A stretch of DNA of 64,000 nucleotides. It comes from Streptosporangium lutulentum. Its GTDB lineage: Bacteria; Actinomycetota; Actinomycetes; Streptosporangiales; Streptosporangiaceae. Location of the stretch: assembly GCF_030811455.1 (NCBI RefSeq), contig NZ_JAUSQU010000001.1, forward strand, positions 186,001 to 250,000. The letters run 5' to 3'. This document shows positions 60,946-64,000 of this stretch, piece by piece. The notes beneath the pieces are model-generated. The model did not search any database, was not told where the DNA came from, and worked only from the letters and a program-made list of their open reading frames with translations. A program made the position numbers and the translations under genes. Numbering within the stretch: position 1 is the stretch's first letter; each line of letters opens with the position of its first letter.

Positions 60946-62352
60946 ATGTTCAGGCGCAAGGTCGCGATCGCGACCGCCCTGGTCGCCGCCGGCGTGGCCA
61001 CCGTAAGCGTCGTCAGGGTGTTCGGCGACGCGTCGGTCGCGTACGCGGCGACCACCACCTTGACTCCGGTCGCCGACACCTACGTCGACACAACCTCCGC
61101 CACCACCAACTACGGCACCTCCGGCCAGCTCGGTGTGGACGACTCACCGGTCAAGCGGATGTTCCTGCGCTTCGACGTCTCCGGTCTGACGGGGATCAGC
61201 GGCGCGAAGCTCCGGATCCACACCGACGACGTCTTCGGTGCGAAGAGCGACAACGGCGGCACCTTCACCGCGATGAGCAACGTCAGCTGGTCGGAGACCG
61301 GGGTGACCTCGAACAACCAGCCCGCCATCGACGGCGCGACCCTCGGCTCGCTCGGTGCCGTCACGCGCAACGCGTGGTACGAGATCGACGTGAGCTCGTA
61401 CGTCAAGGGCAACGGCTCCTTCAGCATCGGCGTCACCTCCTCCAGCGGCGACGGCGCGGACTTCGACTCGCGCGAGAGCGGCTCCACCGCTCCGCAGCTG
61501 GTGCTCACGACCGGCGCGGCCCCGTCCCCCACGCCCACCCCCACGCCGCCGGCGGGTGACCCGGTGCTGGTCGGCGCGGGCGACATCGCCGGCTCCGGCA
61601 GCGGAGACACCGCGACCGCCGCCCTGCTGGACGGCATCCCGGGAACGGTGTTCACCGCGGGCGACGAGGCCTACCCGAACGGCTCGGCCTCGAACTTCTC
61701 CACTTACTACGAGCCCACGTGGGGCCGGTTCAAATCGCGCACCCGTCCGGTCGCCGGCAACCACGAATACGTCACGCCGGGCGCCTCGGCTCATTACGCC
61801 TACTTCGGCTCCGCCGCGGGCGACCCGGCCAAGGGGTACTACTCCTACAACCTCGGCGGCTGGCACGTGGTGGCGCTCAACTCCAACTGCTCGGCGGTGG
61901 GCGGCTGCAACGCGGGCTCGGCGCAGGAGAAGTGGCTGCGCGCCGACCTCGCGGCCAACTCCAGGGCGTGCACGTTCGCCTACTGGCACCACCCGCGCTT
62001 CACCTCAGGCGCGAACCACGCGCCCGACACCTCGGTGAGCCCCCTGGTGCAGGCGCTGTACGACAACAACGCCGACGTGATCGTCACGGGCCACAACCAC
62101 CAGTACGAGCGGTTCGCCCCGATGAATCCCAGCGGGCAGCTCGACAACACGCGTGGCATCCGGCACTTCGTCATCGGAACGGGAGGGGCCGGTCTCTACA
62201 GCTTCGGCACGATTCTGCCCAACAGCCAGGTGCGTAACAACGACACCTTCGGCGTCGTGAAGTTCACCCTTCACGCAGGCGGCTACACCTGGCAGTTCGT
62301 GCCCCAGGCGGGCAAGACCTTCACCGACGGCGGCACCACCGCCTGTCACTGA
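60946..62352 (+). CDS. Secreted DNRLRE-domain metallophosphoesterase
   Basis: 468 aa from ATG 60946 (GGGAGGG upstream). A signal peptide ends near AYA (residue 34). The beta-sandwich DNRLRE/CBM96-like domain (about 38-185) starts LTPVADTYVDTTSATTNYGTSGQLGVDDSPVKRMFLRFDVSGL. A Pro-Thr linker (SPTPTPTPP) leads to a calcineurin-like phosphoesterase domain with GAGDIAGSGSGDT, FTAGDEAYPNG, VAGNHEY, YWHHPRFTSG and IVTGHNHQYERF, which together supply the binuclear metal ligands. It is likely an exported alkaline or acid phosphatase that binds polysaccharide. Confidence 0.93.
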   Translation: MFRRKVAIATALVAAGVATVSVVRVFGDASVAYAATTTLTPVADTYVDTTSATTNYGTSGQLGVDDSPVKRMFLRFDVSGLTGISGAKLRIHTDDVFGAKSDNGGTFTAMSNVSWSETGVTSNNQPAIDGATLGSLGAVTRNAWYEIDVSSYVKGNGSFSIGVTSSSGDGADFDSRESGSTAPQLVLTTGAAPSPTPTPTPPAGDPVLVGAGDIAGSGSGDTATAALLDGIPGTVFTAGDEAYPNGSASNFSTYYEPTWGRFKSRTRPVAGNHEYVTPGASAHYAYFGSAAGDPAKGYYSYNLGGWHVVALNSNCSAVGGCNAGSAQEKWLRADLAANSRACTFAYWHHPRFTSGANHAPDTSVSPLVQALYDNNADVIVTGHNHQYERFAPMNPSGQLDNTRGIRHFVIGTGGAGLYSFGTILPNSQVRNNDTFGVVKFTLHAGGYTWQFVPQAGKTFTDGGTTACH

Positions 62353-62432
62353 TCGACGATCCGTCTGTCACACGGCGCCGCACCCGGCGTGCACCGCACG
62401 CCGGGCGCGGCATCCCTCTCACCTACGGGAAG

Positions 62433-63716
62433 GTGTGCACGCTCGTGTATCTGTCCACGATCAGCCGTCCGAAGCCGGCCGCCGGTCCAGGCGAGACCGG
62501 CCGGCGCCGGCGGGGGGCGGTCAGCGCCAACGTCTTCGCGCTCGGCACCGTCAGCATGGTCACCGACATCTCCTCCGAGATGGTCACCGCGATCCTGCCG
62601 CTGTATCTCATCATCGGTCTCCAGCTCAGCCCCGCCGCCTACGGCGCCGTCGACGGCGCCTACACGGGGGCCACGGTGCTGCTGGGGCTGGTCGGCGGCT
62701 ACCTGGCCGACCGGGTGCGCCGGCGCAAGGCCGTGGCCGGCGTCGGTTACGGGCTCTCCGCGGTCGCCAAGCTCGGCTTCCTCGCGGCGGGCGGATCGGT
62801 CGCCGCGATCGGCCTGGCCGTCACCGCGGACCGCGCGGGCAAGGGACTGCGCAGCGCCCCTCGCGACGCGCTGATCACGTTGTCCACCCCGCCGGCCCAG
62901 TTGGGCAGGGCTTTCGGAGTGCATCGGACGATGGACGGCGTGGGCGCCTTCATCGGCCCGCTGGTCGCGCTGGCCGTTCTCGCGGTGGCCGGTCAGCAGT
63001 ACGACGCGGTGTTCGTCACCAGCTTCTGCGTCGCGGCGTTCGGGGTGCTGATCCTGGTGCTGTTCGTCCGGGACCACCGCGGGCCGGTGCCTCAGGCGGG
63101 ATCGCTCTCGCCGCGCCAGGCCGCGGGCCTGCTGCGCATCGCGGGCGTGAGGAGGGCCATGATCGCCGCCGCCCTGCTCGGGCTGGCCACCATCGGTGAC
63201 GGCTTCGTGTATCTCCTGCTGCGGCACCGGGAGAACATGGCCGACGTCTGGTTCCCGCTGCTGGCCGTGGGCACGAGCCTGTCGTATCTCCTGCTCGCCA
63301 CTCCGATGGGAGCGCTGGCCGATCGCGTCGGACGGCTTCCGGTGACGCTCGGCGGTTACGGCGCGTTGATCCTGGTCTATCTGATGCTCCTCGGCCCGGT
63401 CGGCGGATGGCCGCTCGTCGTCGCCGTGCTCGTGCTCTATGGCATCTTCTACGCCGCGACCAACGGGGTGCTGATGGCACTGGCCGCGCCGCTCATGCCC
63501 GAACGCCTGCGCACGACCGGCCTCGCGCTGGTGCAGACCTGCCAGGCGGTGGCCTACGTCGGCTCCTCCGTCTTCTTCGGCGCCGCGTGGCAGTTCTGGG
63601 GTCCCACCGCCGCGTGCGTGTTCGCCGTACTCGCCGGGGGCGTCGCGATCGTCGCGACGGCGATCCTCCTGTTCGGAATCAACCGGCCGACCGCCACCGT
63701 GGAGGCGACGTCATGA
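62433..63716 (+). CDS. Major facilitator superfamily transporter
   Basis: 427 aa with about 12 membrane segments. The loop 2-3 motif reads YLADRVRRRKAV, and the second-half equivalent is GALADRVGRLPV. The first segment starts NVFALGTVSMVTDISSEMVTAILPLYLIIGL, a signature of the arabinose-efflux/YfcJ-like subgroup, including DKGLRSAPRDALI-type loops (here GKGLRSAPRDALITLS). The substrate is unknown. GTG 62433 or GTG 62445 could be the start. It overlaps the next gene by four bases (ATGA), so it may export something related to that secreted protein. Confidence 0.88.
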   Translation: MCTLVYLSTISRPKPAAGPGETGRRRRGAVSANVFALGTVSMVTDISSEMVTAILPLYLIIGLQLSPAAYGAVDGAYTGATVLLGLVGGYLADRVRRRKAVAGVGYGLSAVAKLGFLAAGGSVAAIGLAVTADRAGKGLRSAPRDALITLSTPPAQLGRAFGVHRTMDGVGAFIGPLVALAVLAVAGQQYDAVFVTSFCVAAFGVLILVLFVRDHRGPVPQAGSLSPRQAAGLLRIAGVRRAMIAAALLGLATIGDGFVYLLLRHRENMADVWFPLLAVGTSLSYLLLATPMGALADRVGRLPVTLGGYGALILVYLMLLGPVGGWPLVVAVLVLYGIFYAATNGVLMALAAPLMPERLRTTGLALVQTCQAVAYVGSSVFFGAAWQFWGPTAACVFAVLAGGVAIVATAILLFGINRPTATVEATS

Positions 63717-64000
63717 GCGGACCGAGTGGACTGAGCCTGCGCGCGCGGGGCGTGATCGCCGGTTCCGCGGCCGCCCTGCTGGCCGTCGTGGCCGTCGGCT
63801 ACGCCGTCAGCGCCCGTCCCGGCCCGTCCGCCCCCACCGGATCGAGCGTGGTGGCGGACGCCACGGCGCGCGACGGCGGCCCCCGGATCCAGGTGCTCAG
63901 CAACGGTGTGCTGTCCTCCGTCTCCCTCCAGGACCCGGGTGGCCCGCGAAACCTCACCTCTCAGCGGTGCGACCGCGCTTTTGCGGCCGGGGACACCATC
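63713..64000 (+). CDS. Secreted protein, 5' part only (continues past the window)
   Basis: The ATG at 63713 overlaps the transporter stop. 96 codons are visible without a stop. An N-terminal signal or anchor helix (VIAGSAAALLAVVAVGYAV, about 13-31) is followed by a Pro/Ser-rich region and RIQVLSNGVLSSVSLQDPGGPRNLTSQRCDRAFAAGDTI. The style resembles secreted TolB/PD40-like beta-propeller proteins, but too little is present to assign it. Confidence 0.6.
   Translation, partial: MSGPSGLSLRARGVIAGSAAALLAVVAVGYAVSARPGPSAPTGSSVVADATARDGGPRIQVLSNGVLSSVSLQDPGGPRNLTSQRCDRAFAAGDTI

Overview
The window is high-GC actinomycete DNA. The aceE–DUF3052–AhpE block, the ECF41 sigma factor with its carboxymuconolactone-decarboxylase partner, the SARP regulator, the pSAM2-type integrative element (AICE) and the actinobacterial IS families together suggest a filamentous actinomycete, possibly a Streptosporangiales member. 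That placement is inference from gene content; no marker gene is present.

Region 1 (1-11645) is ordinary chromosome. It holds a NarL-type two-component system with a DUF4097-like membrane protein, a decayed kinase/substrate-binding fusion, a secreted tripeptidyl-aminopeptidase-like lipoprotein, and aceE (pyruvate dehydrogenase E1). After these come YjbQ, DUF3052, an AhpE-type peroxiredoxin, a zinc-ribbon protein, a ROK sugar kinase and tRNA-Val(UAC).

Region 2 (11597-33589) is a tandem integrated-element array bounded by repeats of the tRNA-Val 3' end (49 bp at 11597, 18820 and 33526; the outer two share 64 bp). Element A (11646-18868) is a small pSAM2-like AICE with int (two frameshifts), xis, an HUH rep, a GntR regulator, cargo and an XRE regulator, but no transfer gene. 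Element B (18869-33574) is a wreck: a HigB-like toxin gene cut just after its start codon by an ISAzo13 element that itself carries an IS21; an intact antitoxin; an IS3 split by an IS1380; a second IS21; a nonsense-mutated secreted protein; and two DUF6461 paralogues with a relic. Broken neighbours lie just outside the last repeat (a CNB-thioredoxin reductase and an alpha/beta hydrolase).

Region 3 (35006-46086) is an accessory metabolic cluster: a large SARP/AAA regulator, TetR, three alpha/beta hydrolases, a luciferase-like monooxygenase translationally coupled to an FMN reductase, and a PPOX-like flavoprotein coupled to DUF2630. Region 4 (46565-49760) holds an IS701, a truncated IS701 relative that removed the 5' part of a second HigB-like toxin, its intact antitoxin, and a third copy of the AICE right-end sequence.

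Region 5 (50158-64000) contains a trpB-trpA-gntR operon behind a double-palindrome operator, a CMD protein facing an ECF41 sigma factor, a universal stress protein, a MetF-like protein and an erythromycin-esterase homologue. Next comes a Tet(M)/OtrA-type ribosomal protection protein preceded by a WhiB7-like promoter, a 35-codon leader ORF and hairpins. A secreted DNRLRE-metallophosphatase, an MFS transporter and a secreted protein cut by the window edge finish the window.
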